A stretch of 64,000 nucleotides of DNA from Limisphaera sp049537155 (GTDB taxonomy: Bacteria > Verrucomicrobiota > Verrucomicrobiia > Limisphaerales > Limisphaeraceae): positions 136,534-200,533 of the forward strand of contig NZ_JBMVQZ010000006.1 of assembly GCF_049537155.1 (NCBI RefSeq). Reading direction: 5' to 3'. Positions 51,272 through 59,831 of this stretch are shown here, in pieces (position 1 is the first letter of the stretch; the number at the start of each line of letters is the position of its first letter). The translations under genes and the position numbers were made by a program. The notes beneath the pieces were generated by a model. It made no database searches. It was not told the origin of the DNA and saw only the letters and a program-made list of their open reading frames with translations.

Positions 51272-52042
51272 TCAGGCAATCCGACGCGCCCGGATCAGAC
51301 CCAACAGGGCCAGGCCGGTCAGCAGCAGCGCACCGCTGGTGGGCTCCGGCACCACCGTCAGACTGAACGACTGGATCACGCCGCCGGGGTTGTCCGTGGC
51401 ATTGCGATCCCGGCTGAAGCCGATGCCGCCGATGGCGGTCTTGGCCGCATCCGGTACGTTTACCGTCTGGCGGCTGGTGCCGTTCAGGAGGAACTCGGCC
51501 GTCCAGGTGTCAGCGGTGGTGTCGAGGACGATCTTGATCTCGACCGGCTGCGCCGGATCGACAAGGTCACCGTTGAAGTTGGCCAACCCACCGCTGGTGT
51601 TCGGGCCGGTGAAGGCCTGCTGGTCGTTCTGGGTGGGGTTGTTCCGCGTCAGCGCCCACAAATACGCACCATTGTTCGAGTGCCGGACATTGAAGCTGGT
51701 GGCCGTCCAATCCCCGCCCGGCGGCGTCGCCGGCATGAACCCGAACGCGATCCAGTTGGGCTGGTTGTTCAGGATGGTGGCCGTGGCGGTGTAGATCAGC
51801 CCGCTCTGCGGCGTGAAAGGCAACCACGCAGCCTGACCGTTGGCCGAACCGGCCACCAGGGTCTGGACCACCCCGTTGTCGAGGAAGACCGACCCCGCCT
51901 GCCAGGCCACCCCGCTGACGGTCTCCGGCGTGCCGTTCAGCGGGCCGCCGGAACCGTTGAACTGGTGGTTGTAGATGGTGAGTTGGGCCGGGGCTGTCGC
52001 CAGCCCCGCGCCGAGCACCGCAAGTGCGAGTTGTATTCTCAT
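51272..52042 (-). CDS. PEP-CTERM sorted exoprotein
   Basis: 256 residues. A signal peptide (MRIQLALAVLGAGLATAPAQ) is followed by a beta-rich domain of LamG/concanavalin-like character (LDNGVVQTLVAGSANGQAAWLPF, PVEIKIVLDTTADTWTAEFLLNG). The C-terminus VVPEPTSGALLLTGLALLGLIRARR is a canonical PEP-CTERM signal: VPEP, hydrophobic helix and basic end. Exosortase recognises PEP for cell-surface processing; no exosortase gene lies in the window. PEP-CTERM proteins are usually extracellular or biofilm-related. It has its own terminator and follows the LamG/passenger gene on the same strand by 58 bases. Confidence 0.92.
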   Translation of the reverse strand: MRIQLALAVLGAGLATAPAQLTIYNHQFNGSGGPLNGTPETVSGVAWQAGSVFLDNGVVQTLVAGSANGQAAWLPFTPQSGLIYTATATILNNQPNWIAFGFMPATPPGGDWTATSFNVRHSNNGAYLWALTRNNPTQNDQQAFTGPNTSGGLANFNGDLVDPAQPVEIKIVLDTTADTWTAEFLLNGTSRQTVNVPDAAKTAIGGIGFSRDRNATDNPGGVIQSFSLTVVPEPTSGALLLTGLALLGLIRARRIA

Positions 52043-52100
52043 GGTTTTGCCTGTTTCCGACTTCCCATGCCCTGAAGTTCCGCACGCTCCACCGATTGCG

Positions 52101-55100
52101 TCAAGGCAACCGCAACCGGTAAAACATCACAGGTTGACCCGCCATAACCGGTACGGCGATCCGGAACGTCCCGTCCGGTTCCACCGACCCGGTCGCCACC
52201 GGCGTCCACTCGTTCACAGGCCGGGTCACGTCCGGACTCGCCAACACGGTGAAAGTGGATCCCGCGGGTGCACCTGACCCGCTCAGGAAGAACTGACTGC
52301 CTTCCCAGCGCACCGTGCCGATCACCGGCTCCGGCGTCTTACCGGGCACCACCCGGAGCGTCCCGTCGGTCAGCAGGGTGGTCGTGTCCCACTGGAGACC
52401 CGGACCCGGCACGGCAGGCTCGATCCCCGTCCATGCACCGGCCGCGCTGGCGCTCGAGAAGAGGGCCAGCGCGTCACCGGCCGCCAGGGGTTCGCCCTGC
52501 AGGACCAGGCGCAGGGAACCGGCGTGCTGAAGATGCCCCGACACCACCAGCCGGGTCGCGCTCACCACACCGTTGGTCTTGCCCACGAGGAGCTCGATCG
52601 TTCCCGCGTTGGTCAAATTGCCGCTGACGGAAATCGTTCCCGCCCCGGACAACGTTTGATGCGGGGCGATCGTGAAGGCGGCATCGGAACGGCCACTGGC
52701 GTCGAGCGTCGCCCCGGGACCAAGCCAGAGCGAAACCGTGTTGGGCAGGGCGGCCTGGCCGAGCAGGACCAATCGGCCGGCCTCGACACGCGTGGGCCCG
52801 CTGTACGGTTGGGCGGCGGTGAAGGTCAGACTGGCGTCGGCCGTGGCCCGAAGGGTGAGGCCCACGGTGCGCGTCCCGCCGGCGGTGCTGTCGGCAATCT
52901 GCCCGTCGAAGACCCACGAACGGCCCGTGGCCACGGTGAGAACTGAATCGCGGTTGGTGCTGCTGTTGGCAATCAAGCGTACACCCGAGGTCTCGTTGCT
53001 CAGACCGCTGACGGTTTGATTGAACCCGGCCAGGTCGAACACCCCGTTCCCCAGCCGCAGATAGGCGTGCGGATGAAGGGCGTCGTCGTTGCCGATGGCC
53101 AGCCGGCCGCCCACGACCAGGACATATTCGTAGGTGCTGGCGTTGCCGTCACCGGCCACGGTCCAGACGCCGCCGTCGGTCTTGGCCAACGCCCCCCGGG
53201 GCAGATTCACCACGCTGCGCAGCAGGCCCTCCCCGCTGCCGCGCATGGCGAATTGATAGGTGAAGTCCGGTCCCTCCACCGCACCGTCCACTTCCAACCA
53301 CGCACCCGCTTCCTGCGAAAGGAAGATCGTGTTGTTCCCCTCCAGGTGCAGGCGTGCATGGACGGTATTCGACCCGGCCTCGGCCCAGATGCTCGAACGC
53401 CAGTCGTAGGTGGAAATGCCGTCCGACCAGTTCATGGACGCGAGCCGAACCGTCACGTTGGAACCGACCACCGCGCCGCCGGTCAGGCCGAGGATGCTCC
53501 CCAGCAGGGGGCCGAACGGTCGCACCATCACCTGCGTGACCGCACCGAGCGCGGCCGGCCCGAAAACCAGTGTCCCGCGATCAATGATCACCCGCGCATC
53601 CGCCGCCAGTCCGTTGGTGCCCAACAAGCGCACCGTGCCGGTGTTGCTGTTGATCAACGTGCCCGCACCGTGGACCGGCCCCGGCACGTCCAACGTCCCG
53701 GTCCGGTTGAACACCAGGGTGGCCCGGTTCGTGATCGGCCCGGCAGGCAGGCTCCCGCGACTGCTCATGCCCGCTCCGACCTGCAACACGCCGTCGCGGA
53801 TCTCGGTCACTCCCTCGCCCAGATGATCCACGTCGAGCGTCAGGGTGCCGCTCCCTTCCTTGATGATGTGCGTCCGGTTCACCAGCGCGGCCCCGCTGAT
53901 CGTGGTCAGCTGGTATTCCCCGACCGTGTTCACACGGATCTCGCTGGGATTGACCGGGGCTTCCACATACGCCACCGGCGCGTACAACCCCGCGTCGTTG
54001 AACACCACGCGGTCCCCGCCCGCAAAGGCCGTGTCCGCCCGGTTGTCCTGGTTGGAATCCCAGTTCACGTCGGTGAAGTTCCAGTTCCAGCTCGCCAGCG
54101 GCGTCCACACGAGGGTGTTCGGATTCCGGACCGTGACGCTCACCGGATCGCTGTACACCACGCCCGCGGCGTTCGACACCGCCAGACGGTAGGTGCCCGC
54201 GTCATCCGGCGTGGCCACGGCCACGCTGTACACCTCCCGGGTGGCGCCGGCGATCGGCTGTCCGTCGCGTTCCCACTGGTAGAAAAGCGGCGGCTGACCC
54301 GCGGCAGCCGCGGAGAGTTTGAAGGATTGGCCCACGGCGACCGTTTGCGGTTCGGGCTGCGTCACCACCACCGGCAGGGGCGGGGCGAACATCATGCCGT
54401 TGGCCGGACGGGCGATGCTGCTGATGCGGACCTCGTCAATCAGCCCCACAAAGTTGTTCTGGGACGGGTTGCGCCCGATGTTGCCCACCACAAAATCCGT
54501 CGGCGCCACCGGCAGGTCGTTGATCATCGTCCAGGTGCCGATCAAACTGGCTTCCGTCCGGTCCGGATCCATCCGCGTCCAGTAAAACCGCAGGTTGTCG
54601 GGCATGCCTTCGCTGCCGTTGTAGGTCACCGCCACGTGATACCACCGGCCCTGCTGGATGGCGTCCGGTCCGTCCGTGGGAATGGGCACCGTGATGTTTT
54701 CGATGGGCGAGACCGCCTGATGCACGTTGATGAACTCGAGGTAGATGTACGGGTTGTTGTTGATGACCCCGATGGGAACGATGCGGAACTGGAAGATCCG
54801 GCCGCCGTTGGCCTCGTCCTCGCCCGTGACGATCTGCATCGGGGCGCCCCGGCCGTTGCCGCCGTTGGCCACGGGACCGTAGTTCAGGTTGGGATCAAAG
54901 TCTATCCGGACCAGCGCCTCGATGGTGAATGCCCCCGTGGTCGGGTCCGCATACGTAACCGTCACGTTGTCCCCGCTGCCGTTGACCAGCGTGCGCGGAG
55001 CGGCGTAGGCGTCCCGGTCCGTCCCGGCCGTCGCGTCCGGTCCGCCGTCATACGTGGAGAGCGATCCACCGAACCCGGGATAGGAAACATTGGTCAAGAC

Positions 55101-55391
55101 CGCCCCGCCTCCCAGGACCGTCAGTTCCAGACCGCCGGCGACCGCGTTGGTCATGGGCGGGGCCGATTCGTCAAAGTGCCAGAGCTGAAGCGTGTGCGCA
55201 TCCGGCACGTACGGCCCCACGATCATGGCCTGCACCGCTGCCGCGCTGCCCAGAATGAGAGCCGCCAGGCCGGCAGCCGTCACCATGCGCCCGGCAGGCC
55301 GGCGGACTCGCAGGGGCGCAGGGCAGACCCCTCCTGTCGCGGCAGGTCGCGTCCGCGTGTCAGGATGGATTCGATCGGGCTTCGTCTCCAT
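52101..55391 (-). CDS. Large exported LamG/Ig/beta-helix passenger protein
   Basis: 1096 residues. The ATG at 55391 follows GGGAGAAGG. After a long basic N-terminus, a signal segment (MVTAAGLAALILGSAAAVQA) leads to a LamG-like lectin domain at about 65-335 (LQLWHFDESAPP, GRWYHVAVTYNG, GLIDEVRISSIARP), one immunoglobulin-like domain (QPEPQTVAVGQSFKLSAAAAGQPPLFYQWERDG) and a long passenger with parallel beta-helix character (GSGTLTLDVDHLGEGVTEIRDGVLQVG, GRLVLLGQAALPNTVSLWLG). The 'GSGTLTL' unit is the hallmark of autotransporter-associated beta-strand repeats. No beta-barrel ends it; instead comes an 'ASPDVTRPVNEWTPV...FYRLRLP' module. Surface display or secretion is likely, and the ligand unknown. 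Confidence 0.85.
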   Translation of the reverse strand: METKPDRIHPDTRTRPAATGGVCPAPLRVRRPAGRMVTAAGLAALILGSAAAVQAMIVGPYVPDAHTLQLWHFDESAPPMTNAVAGGLELTVLGGGAVLTNVSYPGFGGSLSTYDGGPDATAGTDRDAYAAPRTLVNGSGDNVTVTYADPTTGAFTIEALVRIDFDPNLNYGPVANGGNGRGAPMQIVTGEDEANGGRIFQFRIVPIGVINNNPYIYLEFINVHQAVSPIENITVPIPTDGPDAIQQGRWYHVAVTYNGSEGMPDNLRFYWTRMDPDRTEASLIGTWTMINDLPVAPTDFVVGNIGRNPSQNNFVGLIDEVRISSIARPANGMMFAPPLPVVVTQPEPQTVAVGQSFKLSAAAAGQPPLFYQWERDGQPIAGATREVYSVAVATPDDAGTYRLAVSNAAGVVYSDPVSVTVRNPNTLVWTPLASWNWNFTDVNWDSNQDNRADTAFAGGDRVVFNDAGLYAPVAYVEAPVNPSEIRVNTVGEYQLTTISGAALVNRTHIIKEGSGTLTLDVDHLGEGVTEIRDGVLQVGAGMSSRGSLPAGPITNRATLVFNRTGTLDVPGPVHGAGTLINSNTGTVRLLGTNGLAADARVIIDRGTLVFGPAALGAVTQVMVRPFGPLLGSILGLTGGAVVGSNVTVRLASMNWSDGISTYDWRSSIWAEAGSNTVHARLHLEGNNTIFLSQEAGAWLEVDGAVEGPDFTYQFAMRGSGEGLLRSVVNLPRGALAKTDGGVWTVAGDGNASTYEYVLVVGGRLAIGNDDALHPHAYLRLGNGVFDLAGFNQTVSGLSNETSGVRLIANSSTNRDSVLTVATGRSWVFDGQIADSTAGGTRTVGLTLRATADASLTFTAAQPYSGPTRVEAGRLVLLGQAALPNTVSLWLGPGATLDASGRSDAAFTIAPHQTLSGAGTISVSGNLTNAGTIELLVGKTNGVVSATRLVVSGHLQHAGSLRLVLQGEPLAAGDALALFSSASAAGAWTGIEPAVPGPGLQWDTTTLLTDGTLRVVPGKTPEPVIGTVRWEGSQFFLSGSGAPAGSTFTVLASPDVTRPVNEWTPVATGSVEPDGTFRIAVPVMAGQPVMFYRLRLP

Positions 55392-55734
55392 GGCTCAACC
55401 TTCTCCCTTTTAGCAGAAACCGCCGCGCTGCGCCCATCCCCCGATCGGGGGATGCCTCGAGCCGTGCCGTCACCGGCGGTCCGGAGCTGCTGAGGGGGAC
55501 GATCCCATCCCCCTGGCCAGGCCGGAAATGAACCTTCGGCGCGCATGAAACCAGTCCGGCGCGGCCCCCCGATGGGCAGGGCCGCACCACGACCCTGCCT
55601 CCCCCAGCCCGGACAGGACCGGTGCGCCCCGTGCTTGCCCGGTGGGTTTACCCGCCCCTAGAGTGGAAAACGCACAGGGACCGGCCGGGCAGGCAGCAAG
55701 ATCCGTCACCAGCCGGTCCCGTGCCACGCGCACC
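55392..55734. other. Divergent intergenic region with perfect 20-base palindrome
   Basis: These 343 bases lie between the start of the LamG/passenger gene and that of the TauE/SafE-like gene. A perfect 20-base inverted repeat (CATCCCCCGA / TCGGGGGATG) occupies 55435-55454, 44 bases upstream of the passenger ATG. A weak promoter-like pair, TTGCCC (55635-55640) and TAGAGT (55659-55664), points to the TauE/SafE-like gene. No other conserved gene is visible in any frame. Confidence 0.55.
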
Positions 55735-56442
55735 ATGGAAAGTGGGGTTCACTGGTCTCTCTGGATTTCCGGAACCGCCCTCGGACTGGCGGGCAGCCTG
55801 CATTGCGCGGGGATGTGCGGGCCCTTGATGCTGGCGCTACCCCGGACCGGTCAGTCCCGTGCCGCCTGGCTCTTCGGCCGGCTCCTGTATCATCTGGGCC
55901 GCGTCAGCACGTATGCCGGCATCGGCGTGGCCGTGGGGCTGTTGGGCCGCAGTTTGTCCTGGGTGGGCATCCAGCGGTGGGTTTCTCTGGGGATCGGCCT
56001 CCTGCTGCTGGGCGGGTTGCTCTGGAAGCGCCTGTGGCACAGTCCATTCGGCTCCTGGACCCTCCCGGCCTGGTTGAGCCACGGCATGCGCGACTTGTTG
56101 CGTGAACGATCTCTTGCCGCGCTTTACGGTCTCGGGCTGCTCAACGGTTTTCTGCCCTGCGGCCTGGTCTACGTGGCCGCCGGCGCCGCCACGGCTTCCG
56201 GCAGCCTGGTGCATGCGCTGCAGTTCATGATCGCTTTCGGTCTCGGGACGGTCCCCCTGACGTTGGCCCTCACGTTGGCGCCGGGGATCCTGCCGGCCTC
56301 CATCCGCCTTCGCACCCAGCGTGGGATCCCCTGGGCGGTGGCAGTCGTGGGCCTCCTGTTGGTCTTGCGCGGTCTGGCCTTGGGCATCCCGTACCTGAGC
56401 CCGTCCGTCGGCAACGCCGCGCAACCTGCCTGCTGCCATTGA
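55735..56442 (+). CDS. Sulfite exporter TauE/SafE-family membrane protein
   Basis: 235 residues with six membrane helices. The ATG at 55735 fits the family start MESGVHWSLWISGTALGLAGSLHCAGMCGPLMLAL; the longer frame upstream is low-complexity. Motifs are SLHCAGMCGPL and LGLLNGFLPCGLVYVAAG, the paired Cys/Pro-containing signatures of the short TauE/SafE group often linked with cytochrome oxidase or copper handling. A C-terminal CCH could bind a metal. Neighbours give no metabolic context: it is divergent from the passenger gene and convergent with the L,D-transpeptidase gene. An exporter of sulfite or sulfoacetate is the textbook role; a copper-related function is equally compatible. Confidence 0.85.
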   Translation: MESGVHWSLWISGTALGLAGSLHCAGMCGPLMLALPRTGQSRAAWLFGRLLYHLGRVSTYAGIGVAVGLLGRSLSWVGIQRWVSLGIGLLLLGGLLWKRLWHSPFGSWTLPAWLSHGMRDLLRERSLAALYGLGLLNGFLPCGLVYVAAGAATASGSLVHALQFMIAFGLGTVPLTLALTLAPGILPASIRLRTQRGIPWAVAVVGLLLVLRGLALGIPYLSPSVGNAAQPACCH

Positions 56443-56490
56443 ACCCGGTGCACCGTCCCGGGCCGGGCGGCTCTCCAAGGCCCCGGACCC

Positions 56491-57726
56491 TCACGGTTCC
56501 ACGTCCACGGGCGTCCCCACCCGCACCAGCCGCAGCAGATACAGCGCATCCCAGTTGGTCAGCCGGAAACAGCCGCGGGATTCCGGGCGGCCCACCCGTT
56601 CGGGCCACGGCGTGCCGTGGATCCCATAGCCGGGCCGGTCGAGCCCGATCCAGGCCAGGCCGACAGGATTGTTGGGACCGGGCGGCAGGATGAGTTTGCG
56701 CCCCGGTTCCTGCGACTCGGGCGCGTCGGGAAAGATCTCCGGATTGAACGTGTAGTTGGGCCGTTCCACCACCACCGAAACATGGAGCCGCCCCACCGGA
56801 CGTTTCTCGACGTTCCGCGCCACACTGCAGGGGAAATGGGCCAGTAAACGGCCGTCTTCATCGTACGCCCTCAGCCAGCGCGCGCCGAGCCGGATCTGCA
56901 GGCGCGCCGCGCGCGCCCGGGGCGGCGGATACTCCGCGTCCGGCACCCGGATCGTCTGTCCCGGCGGCAGATCGTCCCAGTCCAGCCCCGGGTTCAACCG
57001 CTGCAACAACCGCGGCGACACGTGGTGACGCTCGGCCAGCCGCTCCAGCAACGTCTCATGTTCCAGGGCTTCCTGAACCGATTTGCCCCACCAGCTCCGG
57101 TGCAGCGGTTGCAGCCCCTGCCGGTCGGCCTCCGTCACCGTGTAAACCTTCAACGCGGGACGCTCCACCAGCAAAAACGGCCGGGTGGATTCGTCCCAGG
57201 CACCCGTCACCGGCAACCCGGCCTCCTCCTGAAACGCTTCCAGCGCCCTGCTGGTGGACGGACCCCACGCACCGTCCAGCGAACCCGGCGACAAAACCCG
57301 ACGCGCGAGCGCCACCTGCACCTCCAGCAAGTCGGCCGCAGGCCGCGGATAGGTCGCCTCTCCAGCCGCACGGCCGGGTTCCGTCCGCCCTCCGCGCAAA
57401 CCCGGCGAGGCGGAAACGGGCGCGGCTGCCGGCGGCTGACCTCGAGAGTCGGCACGAGGTTCGGGCACCAGAGGGCGGGTGGATCGGGCCCCGGGCGTGG
57501 AGACGGCCTCCCGTCCGGGCCGGACCTTCAGCTTCCTGTCCGGTTGCGACTGCCCGATTTCCGGCCACCACGAACGCGGAAACCACCGCCCGACCGCCAC
57601 GGCCAGGACCAACAAACCCACGCCGCAAGCGATCGCCACACCCCCGCGCCGTTTTCGCCGCGGGGGACCACCCGACCGCGATCGCGCACCCGACTTGCGC
57701 CGCCGTCTCCGGCTCACGCGCAGCAC
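56491..57726 (-). CDS. L,D-transpeptidase (YkuD) with peptidoglycan-binding and LysM-like domains
   Basis: About 411 residues. Very basic N-terminus (RRRRRKSGARSRSGGPPRRKRRG), one membrane helix (VAIACGVGLLVLAVAVGRWF) and a Pro/Gly-rich linker. A peptidoglycan-binding-1-like helical unit (ADLLEVQVALARRVLSPGSLDGAWGPSTSRALEAFQEEAGLP) and a LysM-like segment (LAERHHVSPRLLQRLNPGLDWDDLPPGQTIRVP) precede the catalytic YkuD domain, with the YGIHGTPWPERVGRPESRGCFRLTN motif (His and Cys conserved). The enzyme cross-links peptidoglycan through L,D bonds in the periplasm. GTG 57726 or 57717 and TTG 57729 are candidate starts. It follows the cytidylate-kinase-like gene by 24 bases. Confidence 0.92.
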   Translation of the reverse strand: MLRVSRRRRRKSGARSRSGGPPRRKRRGGVAIACGVGLLVLAVAVGRWFPRSWWPEIGQSQPDRKLKVRPGREAVSTPGARSTRPLVPEPRADSRGQPPAAAPVSASPGLRGGRTEPGRAAGEATYPRPAADLLEVQVALARRVLSPGSLDGAWGPSTSRALEAFQEEAGLPVTGAWDESTRPFLLVERPALKVYTVTEADRQGLQPLHRSWWGKSVQEALEHETLLERLAERHHVSPRLLQRLNPGLDWDDLPPGQTIRVPDAEYPPPRARAARLQIRLGARWLRAYDEDGRLLAHFPCSVARNVEKRPVGRLHVSVVVERPNYTFNPEIFPDAPESQEPGRKLILPPGPNNPVGLAWIGLDRPGYGIHGTPWPERVGRPESRGCFRLTNWDALYLLRLVRVGTPVDVEP

Positions 57727-57750
57727 CAATGGCCGACCTCCGGTCGTCGG

Positions 57751-58470
57751 TCAAGCGCCACCCGAAGCCGGCCCGGCCCGCAACGCCTGCACGATCACCG
57801 CCACCGCCGCCTCGCAACTCAGTCTGCCCGTGTTCAACACCAGATGGTAGAGCAGGGGATCGGCAATGTCGGCCCCGTAATAGCGCTTCCAATACCGGGC
57901 CCGACCCCGGTCCTCCCGCCGCACCACCTCCTCCGCCTCTTTCCGGCTCAGTTTGCGGTCGGCTTGCACGCGTTCCACCCGCACCTCGAAGGGCGCCACC
58001 AACCGCACGTGCAGGACGTGCGGCAGCCGCGCCGTGACCACCGCAGCCGCACGCCCGATCAGGATCACATGCCCCAGCATCGCCAGCCGCAGGATCGTCT
58101 CCGCAGTCTCCTGCACCACCGTCCAGGAATCCGGTCGCAACCCGAACAGATCGTCCAGAATGTCGTCCAACTGTGACGACGTGTCCTCCGGAAGGTGTTC
58201 GGCCAACCGCGCCGGCAAATGATGATCCTCCAACACCTGCTCGATCAGATTCCGATCAAACACCGTCCACGGAGGACTGCCCTTTGGAGAGAGCGCCTGG
58301 AGACACTCGGCCAAACGCACCGCAATGGCGTGACCGCCCGCGCCGGTCTCCCGCGAGATCGTGACCGCCGTCTTCGTTAGGGGAATCTGGGAACGGACCG
58401 GCCGCCGGTTGCTGTCCCACTGCCAGTTGAGAAAGGCCATGCACTGTTCGAGTGTCAGTTGCTTGCTCAT
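57751..58470 (-). CDS. Cytidylate-kinase-like P-loop protein
   Basis: 239 residues. The N-terminal motif AVTISRETGAGGHAIAVRLAECL is the variant phosphate loop of the cytidylate kinase-like family, and the lid region has RVERVQADRKLSRKEAEEVVRREDRGRARYWKRYYG, with VILIGRAAAVVTARLPHVLHVRLVAPFEVR before it. Unlike true Cmk it lacks a clear CMP-binding insert, and family members of this type are of unclear substrate. A nucleotide-dependent kinase or regulatory role is inferred. It is the first gene of a pair with the L,D-transpeptidase (24 bases apart), whose function seems unrelated. Confidence 0.82.
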   Translation of the reverse strand: MSKQLTLEQCMAFLNWQWDSNRRPVRSQIPLTKTAVTISRETGAGGHAIAVRLAECLQALSPKGSPPWTVFDRNLIEQVLEDHHLPARLAEHLPEDTSSQLDDILDDLFGLRPDSWTVVQETAETILRLAMLGHVILIGRAAAVVTARLPHVLHVRLVAPFEVRVERVQADRKLSRKEAEEVVRREDRGRARYWKRYYGADIADPLLYHLVLNTGRLSCEAAVAVIVQALRAGPASGGA

Positions 58471-58857
58471 AAGTCTCGTTCAAAGTCGGATGGGTTTGGT
58501 TCAGGTGCCAGCCGGCCGAGGCAATTTACTCCCTCTTCCCGCGCCCGGCCAGTGCCCCTCTATCGGACCGCAAGCCCTGCTCCTGCCGGGGCCGTCAAAC
58601 GCATGAAGATCACCCGCCGCGCACCGCGGGTCTGTGTCGCCATTGGAAGGCCTCAACTGCCCCATCGGGGCCGGGGATGACGGGCGCGCCCTGTTGCCGC
58701 TCTCTTTCCGCCGCGGGCGGCCAACCGGCGGCCTGCGGCGGCGCGTGCGGTCCGGAACCGGAGCCGGAGCGACGCCCGCCCGGGCGGGCCTTCCGTGCCC
58801 GGTCTGCGCGCGGGGCAGATCGGCGGATGCGAAAAAACGTGCCAGCCTTCCGGTCAC
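58471..58857. other. Intergenic stretch between adenylate kinase and the cytidylate-kinase-like gene
   Basis: 387 bases without a recognisable gene. It is GC-rich and contains a perfect 16-base palindrome (GCCCGCCC / GGGCGGGC) at 58774-58789, about 70 bases after the adenylate kinase stop; no T tract follows it on either strand. Closer to the stop a run of six T residues occurs on the minus strand near 58830, without a stem I can pair convincingly. Small frames here have no features of real proteins. Confidence 0.45.
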
Positions 58858-59625
58858 TCAGCCGCGGCGGGTCGCGCCTGCGGCATTCTGTTCGAGCAAC
58901 CGGAGACTGCGCTCGAAGACCTCCTCGGGCGTGCCTTCTGCCGGAACAGTCACCAGCAACCCGCGCTCCCGGTAATACTCGATCAGCGGCGCCGTGCTGC
59001 GCTGATACACTTCCATGCGGACGCGAATCGCCTCCGGCCGGTCATCGGGCCGTTGAACCAGCCTGCCCCCGCAATGGTCGCACACGCCCTCCCGTTTGGG
59101 GGGCAGGGTCTCGACGTGATAGGCCGCCTGACACTGCGCGCACATGCGCCGTCCACTCAGCCGCTGCACCACCACTTCCAGCGGCAGTTCGTAGTCCAGC
59201 ACGGCGTCCAGCGCCAGACCCTCGCCCGACAGCAGATTGTCCAGCGCTTCGGCCTGCGGCACGGTGCGCGGGTAACCGTCCAGCAGGAACCCGCACGGAA
59301 GCCGCAGGCACGCCTTCCGCTCCTCCACCAGTCGGATCACCAGCTCGTCCGGAACCAGCTCGCCCCGGCGCATGTACCCCAGCGCCTCCTCCATCGCCGC
59401 ACTCCGCTGCTCCGGCGGCAGGTTGCCCGCCGCACGAAAGATGTCGCCCGTGGACAGGTGCACCGCGCCCAGTCGTTCGGAAAGCAGTTCCGCTTGTGTG
59501 CCCTTGCCCACACCGGGCGCGCCCAACAACACCAGTCGCCAGGCCCGATCCGAAGCCGGAGGAGCGAAAGGTTCGGTGCAGGTTCCCCCTCGAATCCAGG
59601 CTGAGATGATCCGTTTTTGACCCAT
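58858..59625 (-). CDS. adk: Adenylate kinase with N-terminal extension and Cys4 lid
   Basis: 255 residues, longer than the usual 210-220. The P loop LVLLGAPGVGKGTQAELLSERLG starts only at about residue 31, after an extension (GQKRIISAWIRGGTCTEPFAPP); an upstream AAGGGG 11 bases before the ATG at 59625 supports this start. Other motifs are STGDIFRAA, GFLLDGYPRTVPQAEAL and the lid CAQCQAAYH ... CDHCGGRL with four Cys for a structural zinc, then RPDDRPEAIRVRMEVY. It converts AMP and ATP to two ADP. A weak promoter-like pair (TTGACC 59704-59699, TGCACT 59681-59676 on the minus strand) lies upstream. Confidence 0.94.
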   Translation of the reverse strand: MGQKRIISAWIRGGTCTEPFAPPASDRAWRLVLLGAPGVGKGTQAELLSERLGAVHLSTGDIFRAAGNLPPEQRSAAMEEALGYMRRGELVPDELVIRLVEERKACLRLPCGFLLDGYPRTVPQAEALDNLLSGEGLALDAVLDYELPLEVVVQRLSGRRMCAQCQAAYHVETLPPKREGVCDHCGGRLVQRPDDRPEAIRVRMEVYQRSTAPLIEYYRERGLLVTVPAEGTPEEVFERSLRLLEQNAAGATRRG

Positions 59626-59831
59626 TGTATTTTTCCCCTTTCTAATGCTGCCGGCCCCGTCCGACAGCCTGGCTTAGTGCAAACCGAACCCCGGCCGCGG
59701 TCAAGCGGGAATCGCCGTCGTGGCCCGCCCGCGGGTACGGTGTGCAGAGGGCGGCACCTGCGGGGAAGCGGGTCGGCCGGGCTTTGCCGGGGATTGCTCC
59801 GGGCAGATCGTGCGTACGGAACGGGCGCTCC

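Noticed and set aside
58774..58789. 16-base palindrome after adk as a terminator
   Set aside because: No unpaired loop to speak of and no T tract on either strand; in GC-rich intergenic DNA such palindromes can arise by chance.
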